From assembly GCA_009602725.1 (NCBI GenBank), contig WELB01000060.1:401339-457961 (forward strand): a stretch of 56,623 nucleotides of DNA, written 5' to 3'. Source of the stretch: Spirogloea muscicola (Eukaryota; Streptophyta; Zygnematophyceae; Spirogloeales; Spirogloeaceae). This document shows positions 46,500 to 56,623 of this stretch, piece by piece. Under the pieces are notes generated by a model, which was not told where the DNA came from, did not search any database, and saw only the letters and a list, made by a program, of their open reading frames with translations. The translations under genes were made by a program, and so were the position numbers. Position 1 is the stretch's first letter; each line of letters begins with the position of its first letter.

Positions 46500-47415
46500 C
46501 GACTGGGGTGCCGCCGGGGAGGGGGGGAGGGGGGGGGTGGAAGCTGGTGGAAGGGGACACCGGGCCCCAGTGAGCTGACGGCGGCCTATAACTCCCGCCC
46601 TCCTTCAGGAGAGCTTACTCCCTCTGTGACAGCCTGAGCCGCGGGAGGAGGGAGGAGCGCGAGGACAGGCGAGCGAGCGAGAGCGAGAGAGAGAGAGCGC
46701 GAGGGAGAGGAGGGAGAGACAGAGAGAGGGAGCGAGAGGGGGGGAGAGAGGGAGGTAGAGAGGGAGAGGGGGAGAGGGAGAGGGAGAGAGGGAGAGAGGC
46801 GGGCGAGAGGAGACAGACAAGAGCGACGCGAGAGAGGGAGATCGCGAGAGAGAGAGAGGGACGCAAGAGCGCGGGAGAGAAGGCGAGAGAGGAGGGGAGG
46901 GAGAGCCGCATGTGTGTGCGAGCCGGGAGAGGGGACGGCTGGCCGCAGGCCAAGGACGGCGAGGACGCGGGTCTCTGGCAACAGCAAGCGGGGCGAGGCG
47001 TGCACAGGCGGCGCCGGTGGCGGCGGCAGCGGCAGCGGCAGCGAGTAGAGGTAGAGCCGAGGGCGACCGGCAGCCTGCAAGGAGGAAGGAGGAGAGCCCA
47101 CCTGGAGGCGAGCACCGTGAGACTGCGCTGCAGTCAGCTGCGCAGAGAGGAGGCGGTTCTCGGAGGTGCTCACTTCAGAGCAGGAGGAGTAGAGCGGACG
47201 CAAAGGCAGGTGGTGCTAGCAACGCCACCGACGGCTGCTCGAGAGGCGGCCGCTTGGGTTCTCAAACGACGGCCAGCTGAAGGTTTTGGGGTTTGAACCC
47301 TTGCAGCGCAGACGCGGCGGTAGCTCAGGCCGCAGCTTTTGACTTGGAGGGCGGGCCAAACTTCGGAGAAATTTTGGAGGACGCGGGTGTCAGTGGCAGC
47401 GTCTGCTGCACCAAG
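46500..47415. repeat. Divergent spacer with long GA-rich tract
   Basis: This lies between the RUS and MTP1 5' ends. From about 46630 to 46900 the plus strand is almost entirely purine, made of GAGA, GGGA and GCGA units. It is followed by GGC/CAG-type low-complexity DNA. Reading frames here (poly Ser/Leu/Pro) are composition artefacts. It may serve as the shared promoter region. No copy of the dispersed repeat core is seen. Confidence 0.6.
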
Positions 47416-50400
47416 ATGCAATCCATCATCAAGCCGCTGCTGGGCGGCGGCGGCGGCGGCGGCGATGGCCGCGACCACCCGACTGTGATCGCGGTCGCTC
47501 CACAAAGGCCAGGTCCACAGCGTCCACTTCCTCGCCTTCCACCAGATCTCCCTCCGATTTTTCCCACACTGGTCCCTCCCTCTTGTCACTGGGCCTAGTA
47601 CCTTACCAATGCAGATGCCATAACACCGTATCTAATGCGAGGTTTACTATAGAGGCGCTTCAAAGGGCTGACCAGAAAGATAATTGGTGGCCACCTCCTT
47701 AACCGCGTGCTGCAGACCTCGACTGCAGCAGCGGCTGCGGGCTGGCCGACGGCAAGGGCATCAGCGGCGATGCGGCGGAGCGCGACGACGTGCGGCGCAA
47801 GCTCACCATGGCGATCGCCCTCTGCCTCGTCTTCATGGTCGTCGAGATCGTGGGAGGTGCCGCGACTCCGCCACCCCCTCTCCCTCTCAGTCTTCTCTCT
47901 CTCCTCCTACCGAGCCTGGCCCTCAATCCTCCTCATGCCCTCCTCCTCCCTCCTGAATTCCCTTGGGCGGTGGCGCGCAGGCCTTCTGTCCAACAGCCTG
48001 TCCATCCTCACCGACGCAGCGCACCTCCTCTCTGACATTGCTGGTACAGCTCCTCCCCCTTCTCTGCCGCCCTCCTCCTCTTTCTTCAGCCGCCATTGCC
48101 TCTCTGGACGCAGCTGCCTGCCTTGCCTCCCTCCTGACCTCCCTCCTCCTCGTTGATCGCGGGCCCTGCACTCCCTCCTCCCTCGCAGGCTTCGCCATCT
48201 CGCTGTTCGCGCTGTGGATGGCTGGATGGGAGGCGACGCCAACGCATACGTTCGGATACTACCGCATGGAAATTCTGGGGGCCCTCGTCTCCATTCAGCT
48301 CATCTGGATGATCACTGGCATCCTTGTCTACGAGGCCATCATTCGGTGCGCACCGTGCCGGACCACAGGCCCAAACTCAGAAGCAACTTTGTCATTCCTC
48401 TGCCAATTAACTCTACCCTCAGAGTCACAGAGCCCTTAACATGGCGGCTTCTGTGGTCGGCACCTTGTGCGCGGCCGGCGAGCAGGATGCTGTACACAAG
48501 TCAGACGGTGGATGGGCGTCTCATGTTCGCGACCGCCGCATTTGGCGTCGCTGTGAACGTGGCCATGTCCGTGCTGCTTTCACACGACCACCATGGGCAC
48601 TCCCATGGTGGCGGCGGTGGTCACAAGCACGTCGCCACCAATGCCGACAGCGGCCACGGTCACGGCCACGACAGCCACGGCCATGGGCATGATCATGCTC
48701 ACGGCGGTTGCGGCGGCCTAGGCAACAGCAGCAGCCACGGCAATGGCCAATCTGTCAGCCCACAGAAGGCTGCCACAAGGTGAGCTTGCCTGCATGCGCC
48801 CGCAACACCAATCCAACCTTGTCGCAGGGGTCATCACGGCCTCGCCCTCTAAGTCAGCAGGACATTTGTCTGTGGTCCTTCCCAAGTGGGAGTGCACTTG
48901 AGGTTGGTGCACAGCGCCTCAGGGCCAGAGCAGTCAGCAGAGCTGACCTCGGCAAAGGAGCAGGCCGCAGCTGACTAGCGGCTATCGACAGCGCTCATTG
49001 GTCTGGGCGGAGGTCGGCTCATCGCAGTCAAGGCTGCGATTTGCTGTGTGGCGCCTGGTTTCGCTTAAGATAGAGAGTCAGGAGATGTCTTAGACCTCAG
49101 CTCAGAGTTTATGATTCAGGCTTGGCAATTGAGGCATTGAGGACGCGTGCAGGTGGAAGTGAGGCAGCGATGTGCCTGCCCGAGCCTGGTCGCAAGCACT
49201 TGCGCGGCGGGGCTCTGACGGCATAGAGGTTTTGTGGTCCTTGTGCAGGTCTCAGAGCGGCGGGCACTTCGGCAGTGGCCGCGGAAGCAGCGGGACGCTC
49301 ACGCCACGGCGGTCGGCCATTGGTCCGCCGCCTACCTTGAACCGGCACCTTATGGCATCTGCACTCTCAGCTCTCTCCATTCATTGCCAGCAGTAGCCCA
49401 GCTTAGCCTTTCGAGGTCACTGAAAATCTATTAGCATGACTGAGGCTATGAGGTACTTACGATGGTAGTCTAGCATGGCTTGTTCCATCCATGCTCGCCA
49501 GGAGCTGACCTCGTCTTCCCGCCACTCGTGCACTATGCCCGCTTGACAGATGCTGCTGCAGAGCCAGGCCCAGTTGTGCAGCAGAACATCAATCTGCAGG
49601 GCGCACATCTGCACGTGCTCGGCGACCTTGTGCAGAGCATCGGCGTGATGATTGCCGGCCTTGTCATCTGGTTTCGGCCCGAGTGGTGCGAACACTTGAG
49701 CCCTTTGCCTCTCTCCCCATCATGTCCGAGCTGGTCAACCTGCAGCTTACATTGCATGCATGGTACATGTGATGCTGTGGCCAGCTGTTGCCAGGTGAAG
49801 GCCACCTAGTGCTTATTGTTTCAGGCTGCCATAAAAGCTGCCATTACAGTCTGTGCTGAACACGTTGATCAAAAGCCCGACGCCTATTGAAGTGTCAAGG
49901 ACGACCAGGCAGTCAGTGAGATGGGGGCAGCAGCTGCAGTGAACAGCATATAATGTTTGTGAAGGCGAGGGTGGGGGGGGGCCCTTCTCTGCAGGAAGGT
50001 GGTGGACCTGGTGTGTACGCTAGTCTTCTCGGTGCTTGTGCTGGCGACGACGCTGAAGATGCTGCGTGACATCATGGAGGTGCTCATGGAGAGCACGCCG
50101 CGCGAGATAGACGCCGAGGAGGTGAGCGCTGCCGCAGTTGCTGCGCCTGCTGTCACAGTGCCCTTCTGTGCCAGAAAGCCCTCCAAGCACAACCGCTGCT
50201 CAGTTTTCTGCTGCATCCACAGAGCCAGTTCATGACTGGCAGAGCTAGACATTCTCTTTCATTGGCGAGCTCTTCTCAGGGTCTCAGGTCTTCACTTGAG
50301 TGAATAAGTATCACATTCACTGACCAAGCGCCATTACCTTTAGTGTCTGACCACCAGCTTGTGTGGTGTCTGCTTTACCGTAATGTCTTGAGGTTTGTGA

Positions 50401-51022
50401 TTTGTGAAGTGCTTTATATGTGTTGTGCCTTATATCACGTTCTCAGTGCATACAGCCCAGCCCAGTTCTTGTTGGTGGATGGACTGAGGCACTGCTGTTT
50501 TGGACTGTGTGACCTCTGTGCAGCTGGAGCAGGGGCTCCGGAGATTGGACGAGGTGGTGGACGTGCATGAGCTGCACATATGGTGCATCACGCGGGGCAA
50601 AATCGTGCTTGCGTGCCACGTGCGATGCACCAACACTGGCAACAACGACGAGGTGGGGCGATGTCAAGATTCCACCATTTAATGCACTCCACGTTACCAT
50701 ACATTGTTTTGCAGAAAGTTGGCCTTCATTTGTTGTGCTGCCTTGAATCTCAATGCTGTCAAGCAGCAGATGACGCCTAGGTTTCATTGCTTGGCAGATC
50801 TCAGAACGTTACATACTGCACCTCCATCTCTACTGCTCCTCAATCATCGGCTGCCCTCTGCAGGTCTTGCACCGTGTCTTGGACTTCTGCGAGCGGGAAT
50901 ATGGTATCACACATGCGACCGTGCAGGTGGAACGGTCTTGCGAGGTGGAGTCCTACGAGGCATCACGGCGGCTGCTCGCTGCCACCGCCGGGCAGGAGTC
51001 AGTCCCGCCAGCGCTCCTGTGA
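47416..51022 (+). CDS. MTP1: MTP1/ZAT-type vacuolar zinc transporter (cation diffusion facilitator)
   Basis: It exchanges Zn2+ for H+ across the vacuolar membrane and gives zinc tolerance in plants. Ten exons: 47416-47512, 47716-47856, 47981-48043, 48189-48345, 48486-48779, 49249-49322, 49562-49685, 49995-50121, 50524-50652, 50864-51022, exactly 454 residues. The N-terminal cysteine box [20 protein letters not shown] matches plant MTP1. Both metal sites HxxxD are present: HLLSD in span 2 and HVLGD in span 5. Between spans 4 and 5 is a histidine-rich loop of about 45 residues with some 20 His (48590-48740), then a Ser/Gly linker. The cytosolic C-terminal domain holds ESTPREID and VHELHIW. Introns 2-4 are CT-rich on the sense strand. 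The N-terminal exon (Gly run) is less certain than the rest, but closes the frame. Confidence 0.94.
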
Positions 51023-51117
51023 TGAGGTGGTGACAAGCTGCGCATTGCTAGACTGCATTGCCCACCCAACCGCACGCTAGGTTTTCCAATTCCAGGTGCA
51101 TTTTAGCCTTAGTCTCG

Positions 51118-51122
51118 TGTAA
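51118..51122 (+). promoter_or_regulatory. TGTAA polyadenylation motif of MTP1
   Basis: TGTAA lies 96 bases past the MTP1 stop codon, in the position expected for the chlorophyte polyadenylation signal. Confidence 0.5.
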
Positions 51123-52173
51123 GAAGCAGTACTTGCTGACACCCCTACTTACATATTCTCTTACTAAGAAAATTTCTGTGGGATCATTAAGTCACACTGC
51201 TGGAAGAAATTGGCATTGAATGCATCAACAATAGTTCGGCCCAACTGCCCCCTTAAGCTGCCACCAACGTACATCATAGTGTACGCACAACAGGACACTT
51301 CACTCTTGCCAGATTCTTGACCATGGACTCAATGACAAACGCACATGACATGCGGCCGGGCAAGTGCACATTCAGCTGCCTAGCAAGTACTTGATCATGA
51401 AACACACTCAATCAGTGGCAAACTTTGCGGCAGCGAGACTGCCATCCTGCATGATGGACACTGTTTGCCACGACAAATGAGACACCACCATGCAGAGTGG
51501 CTGGCAAACAGTAGCTGATGATGGTGGGCTGCTGGGTGGCATTGGCCTTGAAGCTAGCCATTGCCTTCATTGCCCCTCAGCTGAGCTCCCAAAGTGCTGA
51601 CCAGGGGATGCCTGGACCCTCGCAGCCCGGAGGGAGGAGGTTTAAGGTGGGGTGAATTAGTCGGCTGCGATCACATAGATGAGCGCAGCTTCAGCCCGAC
51701 TTCACACCTCCGCTGCATCGAGTGCACTGCCGCCATTCTCGCTGTCCGCGCTGTCATGTTGGAGTTGCTTGGGCTGGCCATTGTTGGTGAGCACTGTGGG
51801 CGTAACAGACTTGGGGTTTGCTATCAGCACGTCGATCTATGCAGCACTTGAAGATGAAGGAAAGGGTTATGTGCATGACTTATGAATCAATGACACTCGT
51901 GCAGAATGCAATCCCAAGGCAAGATCGCAGAAAGTTTGGAGAGCAAAGAGACGGAAAAATCATAGGTGGTTGGGAGGGAGTTGGAGGGATGAAGAAAGAG
52001 AAGAGGCCCACAGTGCGCATGAAATGAGAGGGAGGCCAACGAGAAGGATGACGAGATGGGGGCGATGGAGAAGGGGAGGAGAAGGGGAGGGCAGACAACG
52101 GAGATGGGAAAGGGAGGAGCAAGGGAGGAGGGAGAACAGCAGTGAGATGCTCGAGGAGAGAATGAGTGGGAGG
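51123..52173. other. Convergent spacer between MTP1 and TMEM45-like gene
   Basis: No gene is recognised. An 11-base inverted repeat (ACTGTTTGCCA at 51460-51470 and its complement at 51502-51512) is present. A minus-strand open stretch near 51700-51800 has no family resemblance and is not needed by the neighbouring gene, which has its own stop. Confidence 0.4.
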
Positions 52174-54672
52174 TCAGTGGTCTTCACCAGAGGCGATAGC
52201 TGGGCCGGCCTGATGCAGGAGCCACTCAATGACATCACTGTCACTTGGGCAGCCGAGCGCGGGCCGGAGGCGCGACACGCCGGCCATGACAGAGCGCGAG
52301 AGCCGCACGCGCCGGCCACTCAGTGCCAGTGTCAAACGCGCGCGCAGTGAGTCCTCCTTGGCTTCGCCGCCAGACCGAACGCTCTCAATCTGCGGGATGA
52401 GCAGCGGTTTGGCACGTATAAAGATGTCAAGCAAGGCGAGGGGAAAACTGGAGGCAGGCACCATTGAGGCCAGTGGAACGACTTCATTGCTGAATGCATT
52501 TCCTCATGCCGCCCAGCAGTGAGCACAAGGGAGTGCAAAATGGGAGTGCTATCATACAAGCCAGGCTCCAATAGTGAGTGCAGTCCAGTGGTGGGGAGGT
52601 GAGCAGGGAGGCGTAGGGAGGTGAGCAGAGGGATGCAGAACAGGAAGGCTGAGGAAGATGAGATGGAGGAGGGAGGATAAATTGCAGCATTGAGGGACAT
52701 GGGGGAGAAAATTACGTGCGGGGGCGTGTCTGCGCCAGAGCCTGAGCAGAGGCTCTCATACTCGGGAAGACCGGCCTGCTTGCGCATCGCGAGTGCGTAC
52801 ATGGCAATGCAGAAGACCAGCACGCCAGTCCAGTACCAGCTAAACTGCACGCCGCATGAGGGAGGAGTTGATGCCGGTGCTAGCACCGCTTGTCAGGGGC
52901 CGCTGAGCCAGCAAGGCAATGCGAAGCTGACGCTGGAAGGAGGGGTGCGAGGAGGGCAGAGGGTGGAGGGAGGGAACACGGAGAAGGAGGGGGAAGGCAG
53001 CTGATGGTTGTACCTGGAGGTCAGCCAGCGCTTTGGCCCGGTGCATGCTCGCCTCGCCGTCGCACACAAAGTGCTTGTCACTGGCGCCTTCTTTCAGCAC
53101 CTGGCTGCAGCCGTACGCCATGAACGTCGGCACCCACAGCACGAAGGCCATCTGCAGTGAGGGCAGGGCACAAATGGTGGCGAGCTCAGCTGCACAGTGA
53201 GTCATGGTGGAGGACGTCCGTGAGCCGGGCTTGTTCTGCAACCTGGGCCTAAACGCATGACAGAATCGAGAATATACTCGAGAGGATGGAAGGAGGAGGA
53301 GGAGGGAGGAACGCGGGTCAGGACTGGACCTGGATGAACCAGAGGCCCTGGAAGATGAGCGCCCAGCAGAGGGCAAAGTCGAGCGCAAAGGCTCGAGGCG
53401 CCACGGCCTCGAGCAGGCTGCAGGCAATGCAGACAGCTATGGGGAGCTGCAGCAGCGCGTGGTACCGGCTCTCCACGCCCATGTGGTCTGACGAGTGGAA
53501 GTGGAAGAGCAGCAGCTCCTGGCTGCGCAGGACAGGGAAGTCAGATGCGAAGCTACCGTCAGCTGACGAGGCTTTTGATGCCGTCCGCCAGACTACACAT
53601 CCAGAGGTGGAGAGCATGCTCCAGCCTCCCTTCCTACCTCCTCTGCTCTCATTCCCTCTCCCCCTCTCCTCTCCCTCCCTTGCCATCCCTCTGACAAAGT
53701 CATTGCTGCTGTCTCCTCTCTTCCCCTCTCTGCCCCTTCAGTGTGCAAGGAGCTCTGCAAGTCTGCTCTGAGCGATCACCTGAAGGCGGCCGCGGCGAAG
53801 AAATTGAGGACGCCGGGGGGAAGAGGGAGGACGTGCGTAGCTTCGGCGAGCAGCGCCACAGCAGCGTACACGAGGAAGGCGAGCGACATGGACGCGTGCT
53901 CAAAGTTGTTGAGGTGGACCGCAGGGATGGACCAGTCGCTCAGCTCCAGCGGCTGCGCCAGGTTGGGGAGATGAGACAAGGCACAGGTAAGGTGATCAAC
54001 AGCGGGAGCCAGACAGAGCAAGAGGGGAGGGAGGGAGGGAGGAGGTGGTTGTTCTTCCTTATCTCTTGGCTTCGAACCTGCAGAATGTCAGCCAAGAAAG
54101 GCTGGCCCTCACCTGGTGAGCCCTCGGGAAGATGAAGAGCTCCGCAGATATGTGCAGAGCCGATGCTGCACACGCAGAGGACATGGGTTGCTGCGTGAAT
54201 GACGAAACACAGAAGGAAGAGCGGGGCAAGGGGCAGAAGACAGGGGGCCAAAGAGTGGGAATGGGCTTGAGAGCAAGTAGCTGAAGGAGGGAGAGGGGTA
54301 GGAGAGATAGAGGAGGGAGGAGGGCAAGCGAGGTAGGAAGATCAGGTGTGAGCGGGATGAGGGAGTGGTGTTCGGCGTCCGCACCGCTTAGGATGATCCA
54401 CAGCTCGAGGTACTTGAGCGCCCCGGGCAGGCGCGTTGGATACCATGGCCGGCTGGTGAAGGACGGCCCACGGTACAGCCGCAGCGAGCTGCGCGCGCAC
54501 TCCACACCCAGCATCAGCGTTGCCCGCTTGCCAACATGAAGTCATTCCCTCTCCCTCCCCTCACCCTCCAGTTGACCGAGCACAAAGCAACTGACTTGCA
54601 CCTGTAGAGGCGCCAGAGCCCGATGGCTGTGAAGAATGCGCCCGGGAAGATGTGACCGACGAACGTGCCCAT
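52174..54672 (-). CDS. TMEM45/DUF716 family multi-pass membrane protein
   Basis: The family is a seven-span membrane protein in plants and animals; its molecular function is not established. Eight exons (downward): 54602-54672, 54385-54488, 54113-54165, 53780-53952, 53330-53522, 53014-53151, 52716-52844, 52174-52389, exactly 358 residues. Family marks: start MGTFVGHIFPGAFFTAIGLW, RPWYPTRLPGALKYLEL, the HLNNFEHASMSLAFLVYAAV block, LPLPPGVLNFFAAAAFSQEL, LLFHFHSSDHMGVESRYH, then ALIFQGLWFIQ. The ATG at 54670-54672 has a good context (CCACCATGG). The last exon adds a charged tail (IESVRSGGEAKED...) beyond the usual C-terminus. Introns are purine-rich on the plus strand, so CT-rich on the sense strand. 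Confidence 0.9.
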
Positions 54673-54908
54673 GGTGGCTGCTCGCAACCACCCTCCTGCA
54701 GCTCTCTGGGAAGTCAGCAGGCTCCTCAAAGGGCTCACGTAAGGGAGAAAGGACAAAAGCGAATGTGTCAGAAGCTGTGCAGAAGCTCTGAGAAAGAGGA
54801 CAACGGAAAAAGGGAGAGAGGGAGGGGGAGACCAAGAGAAAGAACAGCATACAGGGCAGAGGAAGATGGAAGGGGAGGGAGAGGATGAGGATGAGGGAAG
54901 TTGAGCGA

Positions 54909-54915
54909 GCGCGCG

Positions 54916-54976
<61 letters not shown>
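54909..54976 (+). repeat. (GC)11 joined to (GA)23
   Basis: About 22 bases of alternating GC are followed directly by about 46 bases of alternating GA, roughly 240 bases upstream of the TMEM45-like start codon. Reading frames of alternating Arg/Ala and Arg/Glu here are artefacts. Confidence 0.97.
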
Positions 54977-54977
<1 letters not shown>

Positions 54978-55684
54978 GAGGGGAGGGGGAGCCAAGCAGG
55001 CAGAGAGGGACGCTGCCGATGCTTTGGGTGCTGCAATGCTCGGTGCCTCCTCACCTCGACCAGCCTTCTTGGCAGACTATAGCATGGAGAGGGCAGGGCA
55101 GCCAGCCCCTCTCCAAGGCCAGGCGCGACTGGATGCAAGTCTTGGTGAAGCTGAGATAGCCTGCAGCTGCGAAGCAGGCGGCAGAGTGAGCAGGGGGAGA
55201 GCTTGAGCCTTGGAGCAAGACTGCTTCCTGTGAAGCCGTCCTTCGCTCGGCTATCGCGGAGCAGGCCAGCATAATGCTGCTGCCATCTCTGCAGCCGCTT
55301 GCAGGAGCTCTCCGCAGCTGCTGCCGGCGCAGACGGGCGAGGGCCGCTTGGGCTGGCCGGCAGAGCGCACCGCTATCTCGGGCGCTCTCGCCGCTGCGGC
55401 GTTACCCAAGACTTGAGCCGCCTCGGCCGCCTTCCTCGCTGCGTTCTCGCCCACGCCGCCTGCTCGTTGCTCTGCAGCTCAGCCCTGCAGCTCGCCGGGC
55501 GCTCTCAGGCGGCTGCTGCTCTTGTGTAGCTGCCACGAAAGCGAAGCTGAAGGAGGGCCCCCTCCCTTCCTCCCCCCCTCCCTCCCTCCTCCGGCATGAA
55601 GCCTGCAATGGCTCTCTCCTTGGCCGCGCCGCTTCAGCTCACTCGCTCGACAGCGCCCTCCCCACTCCATTCGTCGTGTGCTTT
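54977..55684. other. Upstream region of TMEM45-like gene, no gene seen
   Basis: GC-rich sequence with open frames on several strands but no family resemblance. A CT-rich run begins near 55555. Confidence 0.35.
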
Positions 55685-56623
55685 CTTCTGGGCTGGCCTC
55701 TCACGACAGCCATCGCCATACATCAGCAGAGCTGTTTCCTTTTCGTGGGTTGACGCTCTCTTTCTTTCTCCCGTGGAGGAGCTGCTTCTCCCTCTCTCCC
55801 CCCCACGCAGGGCGAGGCCGCCCAGATGGGCAGTTTGCCCGCAACCCACCCTTTTATGGGCGAGCACCTTCTTCTTTTTCTCCCTCCCTCCTCCCTCCCT
55901 CCTCCCCCCCTCCCAGTCAGCGTCGGCCCGCCTCCCTCTCCCCACGTCACGCCGGGGCCCCGCCTGACGTCACCGCCGGCCCCGCCTGGCGCCGCCGCCA
56001 GTCCCGGCGGCGGCCTCCTGCCCGGGCCCGCGCCGCCAAACGAACTCCCGAGTCGCCCTTACTGCTTTCCCGCGGCGCCGCTAGAACCACCGGTAGTGCC
56101 GCCACATCTGGCGGTGCAGTCAGAAGCGGCGGGAAGAGGCTGCCCCGCCCACCCCCTGCGGAACTAGGGGGCCGGGCCGGGCTTCAGCGCCTGCCGCGTG
56201 GCTGGGTGCCCCGTGCCCCGGCCGCTTGACGATGGAAAGTGGCTCTACCCAACGGAAAGAGAAATTGCTCGCCCAAAAGATCCGCAGACGCGGCGAGCCA
56301 GCCGACTTCAACGCTGCGGGCTCGTGGGCTCAGGTCTATCGGATGCGCCTCTCTGTATCCCTGCAGCGGTCCATGGCCCACGCTCTGCATCTGCGAGCTG
56401 GCCGTGCTCTCGCTGCGGGCTCTGGCTTTCGTCAGGGTGATAGCTTCCCGGCCGCTAGTCTGTCGGATCTGAGGCTCCTCACTCGTACTTATTGAGTGAT
56501 CCATCCTCCCCCTGTTTTACCATTGCATCCTCAGGCCCCTTTGTAGCTGCTCACCGCTCTTAGGCCCCTCTGAATCTTTGTGAATTCTTTTTGGGCTGGC
56601 TTTTCGCAGCCCTTGCCCCCATT
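55685..56623 (+). repeat. Dispersed repeat block, locus 4 (two hairpin cores)
   Basis: Cores lie at 55690-55711 (GGGCTGGCCTC...CAGCC then ATCGCC) and 56593-56612 (GGGCTGGC-TTTTCG-CAGCCC then TTGCCCCC). Between them, 56385-56460 matches 28553-28630 and 56458-56560 matches 16924-17035, which orders the modules: CTGCGAGCTGGC, GCTAGTC, TGTCGGAT-TGAGGCTCC, TCCATCCTCCCCC, core. This is the longest copy and runs off the window end. Confidence 0.7.

Noticed and set aside
51640-51850. Extra 3' exon of the TMEM45-like gene
   Set aside because: The exon 52174-52389 has its own in-frame stop and total length closes in frame; the downstream peptide has no family resemblance.

Overview
The window is nuclear DNA of a green plant-lineage eukaryote, most likely a chlorophyte alga and possibly a trebouxiophyte. 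The reasons are: every recognisable protein is closest to plant families (plant-type glutamate-cysteine ligase, full-size PDR transporter, CYP51G, chloroplast RH3-type helicase, MTP1, RUS/DUF647); genes have many short introns; several genes are followed by the chlorophyte-type TGTAA polyadenylation motif; TTTAGGG-like telomeric tracts occur internally; and GC-rich alanine/glycine tracts and CT/GA microsatellites are common. Species assignment is inference. There is a 409-base gap of n at 45910-46318 and single n at 12308, 14843 and 29187.

Layout, left to right: 3' half of GSH1 (+, 112-2463); a 30-exon PDR/ABCG transporter (-, 3603-14638, 5' end not found); a divergent spacer with repeats and a decayed coding-like stretch; a lone first exon of a p24 cargo receptor (+, 17225-17460) next to an N-terminally incomplete SEC11 signal peptidase (+, 17697-20948); an RNF10-type RING ubiquitin ligase (-, 21384-26774); a repeat-filled spacer; CYP51 sterol 14-demethylase (+, to 32712); a chloroplast RH3-type DEAD-box helicase (-, 33791-39992); a RUS/DUF647 protein (-, 41962 into the gap); MTP1 vacuolar zinc transporter (+, 47416-51022); a TMEM45/DUF716 membrane protein (-, 52174-54672); and a terminal repeat block.

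The genes are ordinary housekeeping, transport and metabolic genes, mostly alternating in strand, with no sign of an operon or gene-cluster pathway. I rebuilt exon structures by joining splice sites so that conserved motifs read through in frame. Exon lengths close in frame for PDR (1374 residues in window), RNF10 (about 925), CYP51 (about 508), RH3 (833), MTP1 (454) and TMEM45 (358).

The most unusual features are: a same-orientation dispersed repeat family with a small conserved hairpin, found only in spacers holding gene 5' ends; a high share of GC-AG introns; a 10-nt micro-exon in the PDR gene; and a p24/SEC11 junction carrying telomere-like repeats. I did not find a clearly novel multi-gene system.
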